In this document: piece after piece, positions 25,286 through 36,907 of the stretch | How the letters are laid out: every line of letters starts with the position of its first letter | Numbering within the stretch: position 1 is the first letter of the stretch | Assembly: GCA_029817715.1 (NCBI GenBank) | Contig: JARUPY010000085.1 | Location: 4,774,001-4,838,000 of the forward strand | Length of the DNA: 64,000 bases | Direction: 5' to 3' | DNA from: Melastoma dodecandrum | Lineage: Eukaryota; Streptophyta; Magnoliopsida; Myrtales; Melastomataceae | Made by a program: the position numbers and the translations under genes | The notes under the pieces: model-generated | Told to the model about the DNA's origin: nothing | What the model saw: only the letters and a program-made list of their open reading frames with translations | Database searches by the model: none

Positions 25286-27786
25286 AATCCCGTCCAGTTT
25301 CGGTCGCCCACTGGTATTAAAGATTGTTGTTAGCATTTGTTTGTTTTCTTTTTCTTTTTGTAATTTATTCCCCTTTTTGGCGTATAAACAAAAGAGGAGA
25401 GTGCCTGATAAGGCGAGGATGTTCTTCGTTTTCTTCTTTCCTCTTTTTTTTTCCTTCTCAGCAGGGAGGATGTTATAAAGATTCAGACATGAATGTGTTA
25501 TTGACCCAGAAAAGAAGATAGCTGGTTCACATGCCCTTTAGCAAAATATTGGAGAAATAGTTTGGTTAAAGGCAGTATTGACTACTGAGTGAAACAAAAG
25601 GGGAGAAAAAGAATGGGATTTGGGAAAGACCAAGTCTTTCCTTTGTCGACTCTTTTTTAACATTGATTGCAAACACAGTGTCTTACATTGTGGTTAGGGA
25701 AAAGGGGCGGACACGAAGACAGGGACGGCTGGTCTGATCATCCCTCGTTGAAACGAGTCACTGCAATTCATATTAATGTAGTAGAGTTTGGGGGTGGTGC
25801 CCTCCCTACCTTTTACGGCTTTTAAATTTTTGATTTGATTGGAAGCTGCCCTACTCTCTTAAATAGCAAGGCAAAAAATTAAATAAATATCTCATATGCT
25901 TAACATATGATCTAATGTTATTCATAAATCACGACACACACACACACACACATGCCCGGAGTCAAACCACTGAGAGAGTTTTGACTTAAAGGAAAGGTGT
26001 CTGTCTGACAAGTTCACTCCCAGAGCAACGACTTTAACAAGTAGTTGGTCAAGTCAGGCTTGCTGCTCTCCCGATATATACCAAAACATGATTGGGAAAT
26101 TAATAATAATGGGTGGATGCGGCTGCTTACTTCTTCTCCCTCTACTTTCTTAATAGTCAATTATATCATCCTAATATGATGATGATACAGAAACATGGGT
26201 TCGAGTAGTCTTGTCTTGTTGTCTGGAAATATGGAACTGGGGTTGCTTCCCCAATTCCATTTCTAAATCATCTCCCCAAACACCCACCTCCTTTCTCCCA
26301 CGACCCAAAGAACAGAAACTTGCAACAACCGGACATGGAACCAAAACCACATGCAGAAATCTGCCGAACGAACTCAAAATGGGAAGGGGGGGGGGCTTTA
26401 GGGTTAGGAAGGGGAACACGATTCTAATTCGATGTGCATAGTCAAATGAGCCACACACGCATGTAATAAATAATGATTTACTTAAAAAGAAAAAGGTGTT
26501 AGGAATTGGAAAAATGGGGCGCCAGCCATTTCGGACTCTTTCTCTCTCTCTCTGTGTCTGGTTTTCTAATTTTATAATATAATGGAGAGGCACTTCAATT
26601 TTCAAAGACAAGACACAACCAGGGCACTTAAACACTTGTCCATTCAAATTATGCACCTGTTCAATATCTAGTGAAACCCCCCACCCAAAACCCCCCCCCC
26701 CCCCAAAAAAAAAAAAAAAAAAAAACAAATACAAACACGCTTTTTATTCCAAACCCTAATATTCTGATACTTTCGCATTAATTAATACAGGGGTTTGTGG
26801 GTGGGGAGGGAATAAGAGTAATTTATACCTAGTTACAATTGGTTCGTAAAAATTTTTCGCAAAACTCCAAAACATCGTAAAATTTGTCTATGTTGCGGTT
26901 TAATCTTGACTTTCATAAAACATGAAAAGGTTATCCACTTACAGATTTAATCGCGATCTCAAATATGATTTTTTGTAAAATGAAAATTGTAGTTTAAATT
27001 GAAATTTTCTAAACTGAAATCAATTTTTACGAAATAATGAAAAAGTGCGCACCGAAGAAAAACGCGTTAGTGACGATGAGGTCGATCGGGGGGCGTTGGT
27101 TTTTGATGCTGTGTCCTCCTCTCCTTTTTAGGTCGTGTCTTAAAGAGGAATTGGACATTCAGAATACAACCGTCGCCTGTTTCTGCTGCCCGACGAAACC
27201 TAAGACAAAAGGAATTTAAAAAGACAAAGCAAATCTATGCATGCAAACAACATATGTTATCAATTTCTGTTTGAGTATAACTCATTTCTCGACCGATAAC
27301 CCAAACACTTCCCATTCAGCCGAACAAGGATCAATCTCCGTCCACGACAACCGCGGCCGCCCTTTGTTGATCCATCGTTGAATCCATATATTTGACCAAA
27401 ATTCCGGTTACCAAATTTTCTTACGATCCCGAGTCGCACTGGGAGTTTAGAGATTATTAGAGGAGAACTGATAGCAAGTCCCATTTTATTACCAGCATTA
27501 AGTTCATGGTTGTTTCAATTTTGACGTTCGAATTATCTATGATTTTTCAATTGGGTCCACAGAGCAGCTTGCCTAGCAGCTTCCGACAACCTCTTCGTCT
27601 TCTTTACCATCTCCTGCCCCCCCACTATAAATTCCCCCCTCGACTCCCCACCCTGATTCCTCCATCCCATCGAAACCCAAACTATTCTATTCCATCACTT
27701 CTCCGTTAAACCCAGTTCCCCATTTACGTCACCCACCGTCAAAGTTCCCACCTTTCCTTTCCTTTTCTCTGACTACGTTATCAGAG
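25286..27786. other. Long intergenic region with low-complexity tracts
   Basis: No gene is visible. It contains a (CA)n run at about 25933-25951, a TC run near 26539-26553, and a poly-C run followed by a poly-A run at about 26690-26725. A frame of 187 codons on the minus strand crosses the poly-C/poly-A tract and is not believable. The right part is the HMG-CoA reductase promoter. Confidence 0.6.
27626..27632 (+). promoter_or_regulatory. Candidate TATA box of the HMG-CoA reductase gene
   Basis: TATAAAT in a C-rich context lies about 155 bases upstream of the ATG at 27787, compatible with a leader of roughly 120 bases. Confidence 0.5.
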
Positions 27787-29858
27787 ATGGAAGTCGCCAA
27801 ACGCCGCCATCCCCCCACCGCCAAGCCCTCCGCCTCGGCCGACGGTGATGTCGTTTCCGCGGGGACTAAGAATTGCTCCCTGCCCTCTGCGTGCCTCGCG
27901 AACACGGCGTCCATCGTCGTGTTCTTTTCCGTTCTCCATTACCTCATCTCCCGGTGGCGCGAGAAGATTCGGTCCTCCTCTCCTCTCCATGTCGTCACCC
28001 TCCCCGAGCTCGCAGCGGTTGCGGCCCTCGTCGGGTCGTTCGTCCGCCTGCTGGGGTTCTTTGGTTTGGATTTCGTCTGGTCGTTGCTTTTCCGGCCGAA
28101 TTCGGATGTTTGGATCGGGGACGACGAGGAGGATCAGGAGGAGTTGAAAAAGTCTGATCAGCAGCATGGCGGGAAAGTTGGGGCTTTTCTGCCGCCGCCG
28201 CCTGAAAAGGCGGTTCATCCGGAGTACCACTGTGATGTGTTGGACTGTGAGAAGACCGAGTTGGTTAAGGTTTCGCCGCCAAAGGAAGAGAAGGTAGCTT
28301 GAGTTTGAGTTTTCGTTTGCTTCCGTCGGATCGTGTAACTAGTTGATCCGAACAATTGTGGATTTGTCTTCCAGGATCTATTAGAGAAAACGGTCAAGCC
28401 GGAAGAAACTGCCGCGGAGGAGGACGAGGAAATCATCAGATCAGTGGTCCAGGGGAAGACACCCTCCTACTCTCTCGAGACGAAGCTTGGGGATTGTGCC
28501 AGAGCTGCAGCAATTCGCCGTGAGGCAGTGCAGAGGATCACTGGGAAGTCCCTAACTGGGCTCCCGTTGGAAGGTTTAGATTACGAATCTATCCTTGGAC
28601 AGTGCTGCGAGATGCCCATCGGGTATGTGCAGCTGCCGGTCGGGATCGCAGGGCCGTTGGTGCTCGACAGTGTGGAGTACTTTGTCCCCATGGCGACCAC
28701 GGAAGGCTGCCTTGTTGCAAGCACGAACAGGGGATGCAAGGCAATCGCTGTGTCGGGAGGTGCGAGCAGCGTGTTGTTGAGGGATGGGATGACAAGGGCC
28801 CCTGTTGTTCGGTTTGGGAGTGCCAGGCGAGCTGCTGAGCTGAAGCTATTCTTGGAATGCCCATCCAATTTCGAAATGTTGTCCTCTGTTTTCAACAGGT
28901 TTGCCGAGGAAGCTTGTTTCCACTCTTTCCGTGCGATTGATTGATTCTGCTCTGTAAGGTGTCTAAATGGTTTTGTTTCTCTATATCGATTTTCCAGTTC
29001 GAGTAGGTTCGCACGACTTCAGAGCATAAAATGTGCGATCGCTGGAAAGAACCTGTACCTGAGGTTCTCTTGCAGCACTGGGGATGCAATGGGCATGAAT
29101 ATGGTATCCAAGGGAGTCCAGAACGTTCTCGATTTCCTGCTGGCTGATTTCCCGGACATGGACGTCATCGGCATATCAGGCAACTACTGCTCCGACAAGA
29201 AGCCCGCAGCTGTGAACTGGATCGAAGGGAGAGGGAAGTCCGTAGTCTGCGAGGCCGTGATTAAGGGCGAAGTGGTGGCTAAGGTGCTGAAAACGAGCGT
29301 CGAGTCGCTGGTCGAGCTCAACATGCTCAAGAACCTTACCGGCTCAGCAATGGCTGGAGCCCTTGGAGGATTCAATGCCCATGCGAGCAACATTGTATCT
29401 GCAATTTTTATCGCAACGGGCCAGGACCCCGCGCAGAACGTCGAGAGCTCTCATTGCATTACCATGATGGAGGCCATCAACGAGGGGAAGGACCTCCATG
29501 TATCCGTCACCATGCCTTCCATCGAGGTACTCTTGAGCCCGTCCTCGATCCAACACGTTTTAAGGATTGTATCGCGTTGTTGCTGGTTCTGAACGTTTGT
29601 GTATTTCTTCAGGTGGGCACAGTGGGAGGAGGAACTCAGCTGTCGTCGCAGTCGGCATGCTTGAATCTGCTAGGTGTGAAGGGAGCAAACAGGGAAGCCC
29701 CGGGATCAAACGCCCGGTTGCTCGCTACGATCGTGGCCGGATCGGTTCTCGCCGGGGAGCTCTCACTGATGTCTGCACTCGCGGCAGGACAGCTGGTGAA
29801 GAGCCACATGAAGTACAACAGATCAAACAAGGACGCATCCGTTGTTTCCTCGTCCTGA
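27787..29858 (+). CDS. HMGR: 3-hydroxy-3-methylglutaryl-coenzyme A reductase
   Basis: This enzyme reduces HMG-CoA to mevalonate with NADPH, the committed step of the cytosolic isoprenoid pathway. It sits in the ER membrane with its catalytic domain in the cytosol. Exons 27787-28293, 28375-28898, 28998-29526 and 29613-29858 give 601 residues, the usual four-exon plant layout. Two membrane spans lie at about 35-58 and 77-103. A variable acidic linker (DDEEDQEE, then [11 protein letters not shown]) follows. Catalytic residues are Glu279 in TEGCLVAS, Lys411 in DKKPAAVNW, Asp in GQDPAQNV and His585 near the C-terminus. The NADPH motif is GDAMGMNM (Asp373), and GTVGGGTQ is intact. A Ser-rich region after His585 resembles the plant kinase-regulated tail. 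It looks fully functional. Confidence 0.96.
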
Positions 29859-30298
29859 TCATCAAAACACGATCTCAATGTACAGAAAGAAAGGAAGATG
29901 GAGAAGAACAGAAAGAGAATTCGCAATTGTATTTGTAACTTTGCGACAATTATAAAGATTCGCAAGAATTCTATCTTCAATCCTCTTTGACTGAAAACGT
30001 GAACTCAAATTAATACATAAATTTTTACTTAGAAGATATCTTAATCTCGTTTAACAAAAGTAAAGACTCGATCATATAATATCATCGAATCCCTCTGCAT
30101 AACGCCACAAAAATAATTTCTGGTTTTGGAGACTGTAAATGAATGTCGTCATACCTTTGGTTTGGTTTGGCCTCGTTTGCTCTTCCTAAAGGTTTAAGTT
30201 CAATAGCAGCAGTTCTTTCGAAATCCAGACCATCTCAAGCAGAAAATCTGGTGATCGCACCGGCTTATAAAATCCAGTCTGTTCCACTACTTCCTCAA
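29859..30298. other. Intergenic between HMGR and the PPR gene
   Basis: This holds the HMGR 3' end and the PPR leader. An open frame from 30143 joins the PPR frame, but it lacks the look of a targeting peptide and is probably leader sequence. Confidence 0.5.
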
Positions 30299-32791
30299 AT
30301 GCTTCGTTGCACCAAGAAATCAATCGTTCCCAGGTTGTCCTCCCTCTTATCTAACCCTAGTACTCCCGCCGCATCAAAGATCCCGACTTTGCCCTTGGTA
30401 TCCCACGATGGATACTGCCCAATCCCTGACTTTCGATGTTCTGTTAAGGGTTTGAGTTTGATTTCGCTGAGATTTCGTGGGGAGAGAACCGCCAATTTTG
30501 TTTGGAGCCCTAATTGTGCTTTGATTAGGGAATACTGTAGCTCGAGTAGTGGTCGTGTTGGTGGTGAGTGGACCGAGGAGATTGAGTATCTAGATGAATC
30601 GGGCAGCGTCATATACTCTGGAAAGGGTGTCCGGTCTGTCGAGCCAGGGCAGGATGACCACGTGATGGTCGGGGGCATTAGGAAGCCTATGCTGAACGCT
30701 TCTGCTGTTGCGAAGCTCGTGGAGATTGTGAGGAGATGGAAGTGGGGACCGGATTTGGAAAACCAGCTGGACAATCTTCAGTTTGTGCCCAACATGACTC
30801 ATGTGGTTGAGGCTCTGAGGGTCCTTAAGGAGAGCGATGCATCATTGAGTCTATTTCGGTGGGCAAAGAGGCAGCCATGGTACGTGCATGATGAGGAGTG
30901 TTATGCCCTGTTGTTTGATGGGTTGAATCAGGGTAGGGATTTCGATGGTATTCAAGCATTGTTCGATGAGATGATTGCTACGACTAATGACAGTGGTGAG
31001 GTCGCTTCTTCGGCAGCTTGTAATCAGGTTATTCAGTACTTGGCAAGAGCAGAGAAGTTGGAGGTGGCTTTCTGTTGCTTCAAGAAAGTTCGGGATTCGG
31101 GATGGAAAGTCGATGCGCAGACCTACAATGCACTCATCACCTTGTTTTTGAACCGGGGCCTGCCATATAAGGCGTTTGAGATATATGAGAGCATGGAGGC
31201 ATCTGGAAGTTCGTTGGATGCATCCACTTTTGAGCTGATGATCCCGTGCTTGGCAAAATCAGGCAGGCTTGATGCTGCGTTTAAGCTTTTCCAGGAGATG
31301 AAGCTGAGAAGTTTCCGACCAAGTTATAGTGTATTCGCTGCGCTTGTTGACTCCATGGGGAAAGCCGGGCGGTTGGACACATCTATGAAGATATACGGGG
31401 AACTATCAAGTTTTGGCTTGCGACCATCCACAACCATGTATGTCTCATTGATTGAGTCATTTGTGAAGGCTGGCAAGCTTGAAACTGCGATGAACATTTG
31501 GGAAGATATGAAGAAGGCCGGGCTCAGACCCAATTTCGCTTTGTACACTACTATCATCGAGTCTCATGCGAAGTCGGGGAAGCGTGATATTGCAATGTCT
31601 GCTTTCATGGACCTGGAGAAGGCCGGGTTTTTGCCCACCCCATCAACATACTCATGTCTCCTGGAGATGAATGCTGCTTCAGGAAATATAGATGCAGCCA
31701 TGAAGCTGTATAATTCAATGACAAATGCTGGTCTCAAACCCAGTCTGAGCACATGTACGGCTCTTCTGATCCTCCTGGCTAATAAGAAGCTCGTAGACGT
31801 TGCCGCCAAGATCCTCCTTGAGATGAAGGCGATGGGATTTTCTGTTGACGTTAGTGCTAGTGATGTCCTGATGGTATACATCAAGGACGGATCAGTGGAT
31901 CTTGCTCTGAGGTGGCTGCAGTTCATGGGGTCATCAGGAATCAGAACGAACAACTTTATTATCCGGCAACTCTTCGAGTCCTGCATGAAGAATGGGTTGT
32001 ACGAGTCAGCAAAACCCCTCCTTGAGACATACGTGGATTCTGCAGCAAAAGTGGATCTCATCCTCTACACTTCGATCCTGGCCTACCTCGTAAGATGCCA
32101 GGACGAAGAGAAGGAGAGGCAGTTGATGTCGATTCTCGGTGCTACGAAGCATAAAGCCCACTACTTCTTGTGCGGACTCTTCACAGGCACTGAGCAGAGG
32201 AAGCAGCCAGTTCTGTCCTTCGTGAGGGAGTTCTTCCAGGGGATCGACTATGAGCTCGAGGAAGGCGCAGCCCGATACTTTGTAAATGTCCTCCTAAACT
32301 ACCTCGTCCTAATGGGGCAGATAAACCGGGCGAGGTGTGTGTGGAAGGTCGCGTACGAGAACAAGCTCTTCCCCAAGGCCATCGTCTTTGACCAGCACAT
32401 CGCATGGTCGCTAGACGTGAGGAACCTCTCGGTCGGGGCCGCGCTTGTGGCGGTGGTGCACACCCTGCACCGGTTCAGGAAGAGGATGCTGTACTACGGG
32501 GTCATACCCCGGAGGATAAAGCTGGTGACGGGGCCGACGCTGAAGATCGTGGTGGCACAGTTGCTGAGCTCAGTGGAGTCCCCGTTCGAGGTGAGCAAGG
32601 TGGTGCTGAGGGCGCCGGGGGACTCAGTCATGGAGTGGTTCAAGAAGCCGATCGTGCAGCAGTTCCTGCTGAACGAGATCCCATCGAGATCAGACATACT
32701 GATGCATAAGCTGAACACGCTATTCCCGAGCTCCGCTCCGGAGATCCGGTCGCTTTCGCCGCCCAAACCTCTCATCCGGAGGGCCTCTTGA
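30299..32791 (+). CDS. PPR-SMR protein, mitochondrial, At1g79490/EMB2217-like
   Basis: This is a single-exon gene of 830 residues from the chosen ATG (MLRCTKKSIVPRLSSLL). I prefer that start over the upstream in-frame ATG at 30143 because it gives a basic, Ser/Leu-rich targeting peptide and the family's length (about 836). From about residue 240 to 560 come P-type pentatricopeptide repeats of about 35 residues (for example TYNALITLFLNRGLPYKAFE, TTIIESHAKSGKRDIAMSAF). The C-terminus (DVRNLSVGAALVAVVHTLHR, then RIKLVTGPTLK) looks like an SMR domain. PPR proteins bind organelle RNA in a repeat-coded manner. In Arabidopsis the presumed orthologue is needed for embryo development. The RNA target is unknown. 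Confidence 0.88.
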   Translation: MLRCTKKSIVPRLSSLLSNPSTPAASKIPTLPLVSHDGYCPIPDFRCSVKGLSLISLRFRGERTANFVWSPNCALIREYCSSSSGRVGGEWTEEIEYLDESGSVIYSGKGVRSVEPGQDDHVMVGGIRKPMLNASAVAKLVEIVRRWKWGPDLENQLDNLQFVPNMTHVVEALRVLKESDASLSLFRWAKRQPWYVHDEECYALLFDGLNQGRDFDGIQALFDEMIATTNDSGEVASSAACNQVIQYLARAEKLEVAFCCFKKVRDSGWKVDAQTYNALITLFLNRGLPYKAFEIYESMEASGSSLDASTFELMIPCLAKSGRLDAAFKLFQEMKLRSFRPSYSVFAALVDSMGKAGRLDTSMKIYGELSSFGLRPSTTMYVSLIESFVKAGKLETAMNIWEDMKKAGLRPNFALYTTIIESHAKSGKRDIAMSAFMDLEKAGFLPTPSTYSCLLEMNAASGNIDAAMKLYNSMTNAGLKPSLSTCTALLILLANKKLVDVAAKILLEMKAMGFSVDVSASDVLMVYIKDGSVDLALRWLQFMGSSGIRTNNFIIRQLFESCMKNGLYESAKPLLETYVDSAAKVDLILYTSILAYLVRCQDEEKERQLMSILGATKHKAHYFLCGLFTGTEQRKQPVLSFVREFFQGIDYELEEGAARYFVNVLLNYLVLMGQINRARCVWKVAYENKLFPKAIVFDQHIAWSLDVRNLSVGAALVAVVHTLHRFRKRMLYYGVIPRRIKLVTGPTLKIVVAQLLSSVESPFEVSKVVLRAPGDSVMEWFKKPIVQQFLLNEIPSRSDILMHKLNTLFPSSAPEIRSLSPPKPLIRRAS

Positions 32792-32968
32792 GACTCCCGC
32801 TACAGATTTTCAGAAGAGTCACGGCCCATTGTTCTAATATATTTATGAAGTTTTGAGCTTCCTTTATTTACTAAGGTAACTTCTGAAAGCAAAAGTGGAG
32901 AAATTAAACAATAAATGCCCCTCTAAGAACCCTAAAACCTAATTTTATCCGAATCAGTTGGTCGGCGA

Positions 32969-33436
32969 ATGGAGGATGTGAAGAAGTCGATTTGGGACAT
33001 GGCGATGGACGTGAGGTCGAGATTGGAGTCTTCATCCGCTTCCCTTGGGAAGAAATTCGGGGAAGGGAAGGGTTCTGGGATTTCCTCCGTCCTGTCGCCT
33101 CCTCGGGATCCTTCGCCCCTCATCGTCACTCGCAGCTCTGGGTGAGGTTCACTGCCTCCCCCTTCTCTCCCTTTGTTTTGCTAGGGTGAATGTTGGGATT
33201 TGATGTTGTGATGGTAAATGAATGTTTCCATAGGCATTTTCTGAGTTGGTGTGGAGCGGTTGATTTGATATCTTCTTTCTGTTTCAATGTTGTTCTTCAG
33301 TAAAGTAGTGCCACTGTGGACTTGTTCAAAGCTTTGCACAGTTTTCTTTGTTGCTGGAGTTTTCGTTGGCTACACTTTGAGGAGACGCGCCAAGAGGTGG
33401 GTTTCAAAGCTTCTCCGTAGGCTGAAGGATGATTGA
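32969..33436 (+). CDS. Small membrane protein of unknown function (about 102 residues)
   Basis: Two exons, 32969-33141 and 33301-33436, join in frame (GT-AG). The protein starts MEDVKKSIWDMAMDVRSRLE and has a Ser/Gly/Pro-rich middle. It carries one hydrophobic segment near the C-terminus (LCTVFFVAGVFVGYTL) followed by a short basic tail (RRRAKRWVSKLLRRLKDD). That layout suits a tail-anchored protein with a cytosolic N-terminus. I do not recognise the family. Its place between HMGR and the DUF89 gene suggests that the Arabidopsis gene in the matching position, At2g17350, is a candidate orthologue. That is inference from order only. Confidence 0.65.
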
Positions 33437-34818
33437 CGATTGCATCTAGCACGGGCCCTTTTCCTTAACGGTCAAATACTCCGATGGGGTTAACTCCCAT
33501 CCCAGTAATAATATCGATAACATGAGTATCTGAATCGAAACTTTAGATGTGCCTTATACACATCTTGTTTATTGGGACCTGCAAGGTGGTTAGTTACAAG
33601 CAGTCTGTAAGTTTAAGAACCGGCAAATGGGGAGCCTAGCCAAATGGCGAGCAACGGGTTTTTGTCCTGCTATTCGGAGATGTGAGTTACTGGCTGTCTT
33701 GTTAGGTCATTCTTTGAATGTGTAATGTCTGCCTTAGTCGCAACGAAACAAACATATCTATCATGTTGTTTTGATTTCTCATGGTTTGTTTTGTGCCTAG
33801 TGGACATTGGGCGTACAAATGAGTTTTGAAGTGTAGGTGTCGCAGATTTGCTTTGCAATACATCACGCGTGGGCATGTCTTTTGTATGTAAGAAAAACTT
33901 CACTAATTGTCTTCATCAAGACCTAGTGGGAGGTAGAATTACCAGGACTAGATTGGAAGATTCTAAAACTTCAAAGCTATATTTTACTAAGATTGAGGAT
34001 TCGAACTGCAATTTCCTAAGTGGTCATCCTGGAGAAGCTCGTGCTATGTTCCATTGGGTCATCAGTTCCTGCAAGTGAGCAAATCCATGTTCAAGCGGTT
34101 CATCGCAGAACAAAAGCTCAGGCTGTTAAGTGAGAATATTTTTGGATTTGGTGTGGAATTTGATGAATTCTGGTTGGTCTAAGCCTCGGATATTACTGTA
34201 CACCAGCATTGGATTGTCCAAGTGGGCAGAACTTCGCCAGCAGGTTTTCTGAGAGGACTCTGAATATGGGAAATTCAACACTGTTCAGTTACCTGGCAGA
34301 CCCAGTGATCAATTTCTGTTGTTTAGTGAAGGGCATAGTGGGTTTCCCCTATTCAGGAGCAAATAGAGTTCTCTTCAATGGTGTAGAACTACTGTAATCT
34401 GGAGTTCTCGCGGGATCTTTCACAACCGTAATACGGCTTTAGCAGGGAGAGAATGATATTTGAATGGCTCTGGTGATGAAGCTGGGCAAGCGTTTTATTG
34501 GAGTTCTCTGCTTAAGGACTGACTTATGTCATGTTTCTTCTGGTTGTGTCTGGAACAGAGATTAGAGACATTTCTAAATGACCTTCATTCCTTGTAAACT
34601 GGTTATTAGTGGACTAATCCGATACATTCACGACGGAGAGCATTTTTAATTGTCTATCTATATGCACAGCTCAATAAGCGCGGGTCACAATGAATATCGC
34701 GATCATTCAGTGTATAAGATTCTGTTAGACTAGTCTTAACCAATCACTCTCACCTCATCCTTCAAAACAAGGCTATTTTGCCCCAGAAAGGCAGCCGATC
34801 TATCATTCGACACGTCTA
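33437..34818. other. Intergenic
   Basis: Only short open frames without family similarity are seen. This is the 3' region of two convergent genes. Confidence 0.55.
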
Positions 34819-35706
34819 TTAAATACGGTCAGTCCATCTTTCTTGTACGACGATGTCGGAGTAGGGAACCATATGGAAGGATTGTGAACTCCCATTCTTG
34901 CTGCCGATGATCCATCCGTCCAGATCGTCATCTTCATCCTTCTTTCTTTTGCCCTTATGAGGACTCGGGGTTCTCACGATTTGATCCGCCGTCCCTTCCC
35001 TATACAAGTAAAAGCTCTCGTCTCCGTCCATGTACCGCCACTTTGCGTATGCATCGGCTTGTCGAATCGGCATTCCCCTGTTGTCGACATCCATACGATA
35101 TTAAACAAAAAACAATGCAAAAGGGCGGCCGACTGAGGATCATTATAGCCTGGATCATCTAAACACAAAATATTAATATAAATTGCATATTCTAGTGAAA
35201 GAGTGATTCACGATAAGTGGCTATTCGAATTTGAAATCATCACATAATCTATCTTGAAAGTTGAGGAAATACGAGTTCTTCCAAATACATTGTGAAGAGC
35301 CTTTTGTATATATTTCATGACCTTTCCATTTCACAAAGAGGGGGAGTGAAGGTTTAACCTACCGCACATGAAAAATAAGTGATATGTCGTTCATCTTTAC
35401 GTAGAAGTTGACGGCATCCAAGAACGCCTCGTAGGCCTTTATATGTAGCCCGTCAATCCGAGGGTGAGGCAACCTCAGCCTTGGGCACGGCCGTGAAGAG
35501 TCCATCGAACAGCCGCGACGCGTAGTTCCGGCCCTGTAAACGTATTCCTTCCAAGGGGTTCCAAACCCTGGGACGGAAAGCGGCAGCCCGACGAACCCGA
35601 GGTTGGCCATGATGGGCTCGAGTTCCTTGTGGGTAAAGATCGGCTTGAAGTTCCTCGTGTACCAAAGCGCCAACTTCCTCCTCGTAAACAGTGGCTTCTG
35701 ATCCAT
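34819..35706 (-). CDS. Unrecognised plant protein, tandem copy A (about 200 residues)
   Basis: Two exons, 35706-35363 and 35077-34819, join in phase to read FHVRGMPIRQAD across the junction. The N-terminal part has a conserved-looking core shared with copy B: the 'LWYT--FKPI-TH-ELEPIMANLGF-GLP' region, 'WKEYVYRAG' and 'RLRLPHPRIDGLH'. The C-terminal exon is acidic and charged and ends near FHMVPYSDIVVQ. No catalytic motif, signal peptide or membrane span is visible. I do not know its function. Identical exon structure and the same strand show that it arose by tandem duplication with 36198-36907. Confidence 0.75.
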
Positions 35707-36197
35707 TTCTCTCTTCTATATTTCCTTGAAAGAAAGATGGTGTCCTACTTCACCATGGGAGTTGTCTTCTTTTTCTTTTTTTTTCTTTTTTATTCTGTAC
35801 CAGTTTTTTGCCGGTTGATATTTGAATTTGGGATCGTGAGTTGTTGTCGCTGAGGGGTAGATTTTATTGGGAGATAGAATCTCTTAATTCCAGTAAAACT
35901 GGATTCTTTTTAATATCAAAAAGTGGGAAAATAATTCATTGGAAAAAAAGATTGAGTTGCCCATTTTACTTGTAATTAATGCATCCCTTGGTAAATACAC
36001 CAACAATACCTTTTGTATTTGTTGTGTACACCGCCGTAAAGACACGCCCGTCGAAACGAGCGACTGCCGTGCGTCACACAAGGTGGGGTTGCCGGGTGAT
36101 ATATAACGACTGGATGTTGTTCAAATACTAACTATACTGCCAAGAATGCTTATACATGTGCACATCTATTGTGATTCTGAATTACTCGAAATCATGG
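35707..36197. other. Spacer between the tandem copies
   Basis: About 490 bases with no gene. The 5' region of copy A has a T/C-rich tract near 35769-35792. Confidence 0.55.
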
Positions 36198-36907
36198 TCA
36201 GTCGCCTTGTGTCCGCACTATGATGTCGGAGAAAGGAACCATTTGGAAGGGTTTCGACCTCCGGCTCTTGCTACGAATGAGGTATCGATCCAGGCCGTCC
36301 TCGTTGTCATCCTCCTCCTTGTCCAAATTTGGGGTTGAAGGGACGTTGTCGATGGTACCATCCCTGTAGTAGTAAACGCGGTCTTCAAGCCACTCATAGC
36401 AGAGGTCGGCACGTTTTATCGGCAACGCCCTAGAAAACCAAGCATTACAGTGCGAGAAATTGATAACGATCCGATTATCGACCGATGAAGTATCGTAAAA
36501 AGCTCGGAAGACTGGCTGAGGAGGAGGAGGAAGCGGGCGGACCTGACATGGAAAAGGAGTGACATGTCATCTATCTTAACGTAGAAATTGACTGCCTCCA
36601 AGAAGGCCTCAAAGGATCCGAAGTGTAGTCCATCAATGCGAGGGTGAGGCAGCCGTATCCTAGGCCTCGGTGGCGGGGCCGACAAATCCTCCTTGCATGG
36701 CGGACGGATCACCCCGGCAGTGTACACGTACTCCTTCCAAGCATATCCGCCGGGGAACTTGGGGGCGGACGGTGGGAGGCCGAGGAAGCCGAGGTTGGCC
36801 ATGATGGGCTCGAGGTCGTTGTGGGTAATGATTGGCTTGAATGTCTTGGTGTACCATAGTACCATCTTCCTCTTAGCGAACACAGGCCTCCCCCAACTAC
36901 CATCCAT
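36198..36907 (-). CDS. Unrecognised plant protein, tandem copy B (about 198 residues)
   Basis: Exons 36907-36543 and 36429-36198 join as FHVRALPIKRAD, the same intron position and phase as copy A. The N-terminal exon resembles copy A closely (FKPIITHNDLEPIMANLGFL, WKEYVYTAGV, RIRLPHPRIDGLH). The C-terminal exon is more divergent but keeps FQMVPFSDIIV. Both copies are open, with no stop or frameshift, so both may be expressed. Function is unknown. Confidence 0.75.

Noticed and set aside
26171..26734. Open frame of 187 codons on the minus strand.
   Set aside because: It runs through a poly-C/poly-A tract, is low in complexity, shows no family similarity and does not fit splice or codon patterns of the neighbours.
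27781..28230. Minus-strand frame opposite HMGR exon 1.
   Set aside because: It is an antisense shadow of a GC-rich exon. The plus strand has the known HMGR N-terminus with two membrane spans.
30143..30298. Upstream in-frame start for the PPR protein.
   Set aside because: The extra 52 residues lack targeting-peptide character and make the protein longer than its relatives. The ATG at 30299 gives the expected length and N-terminus.
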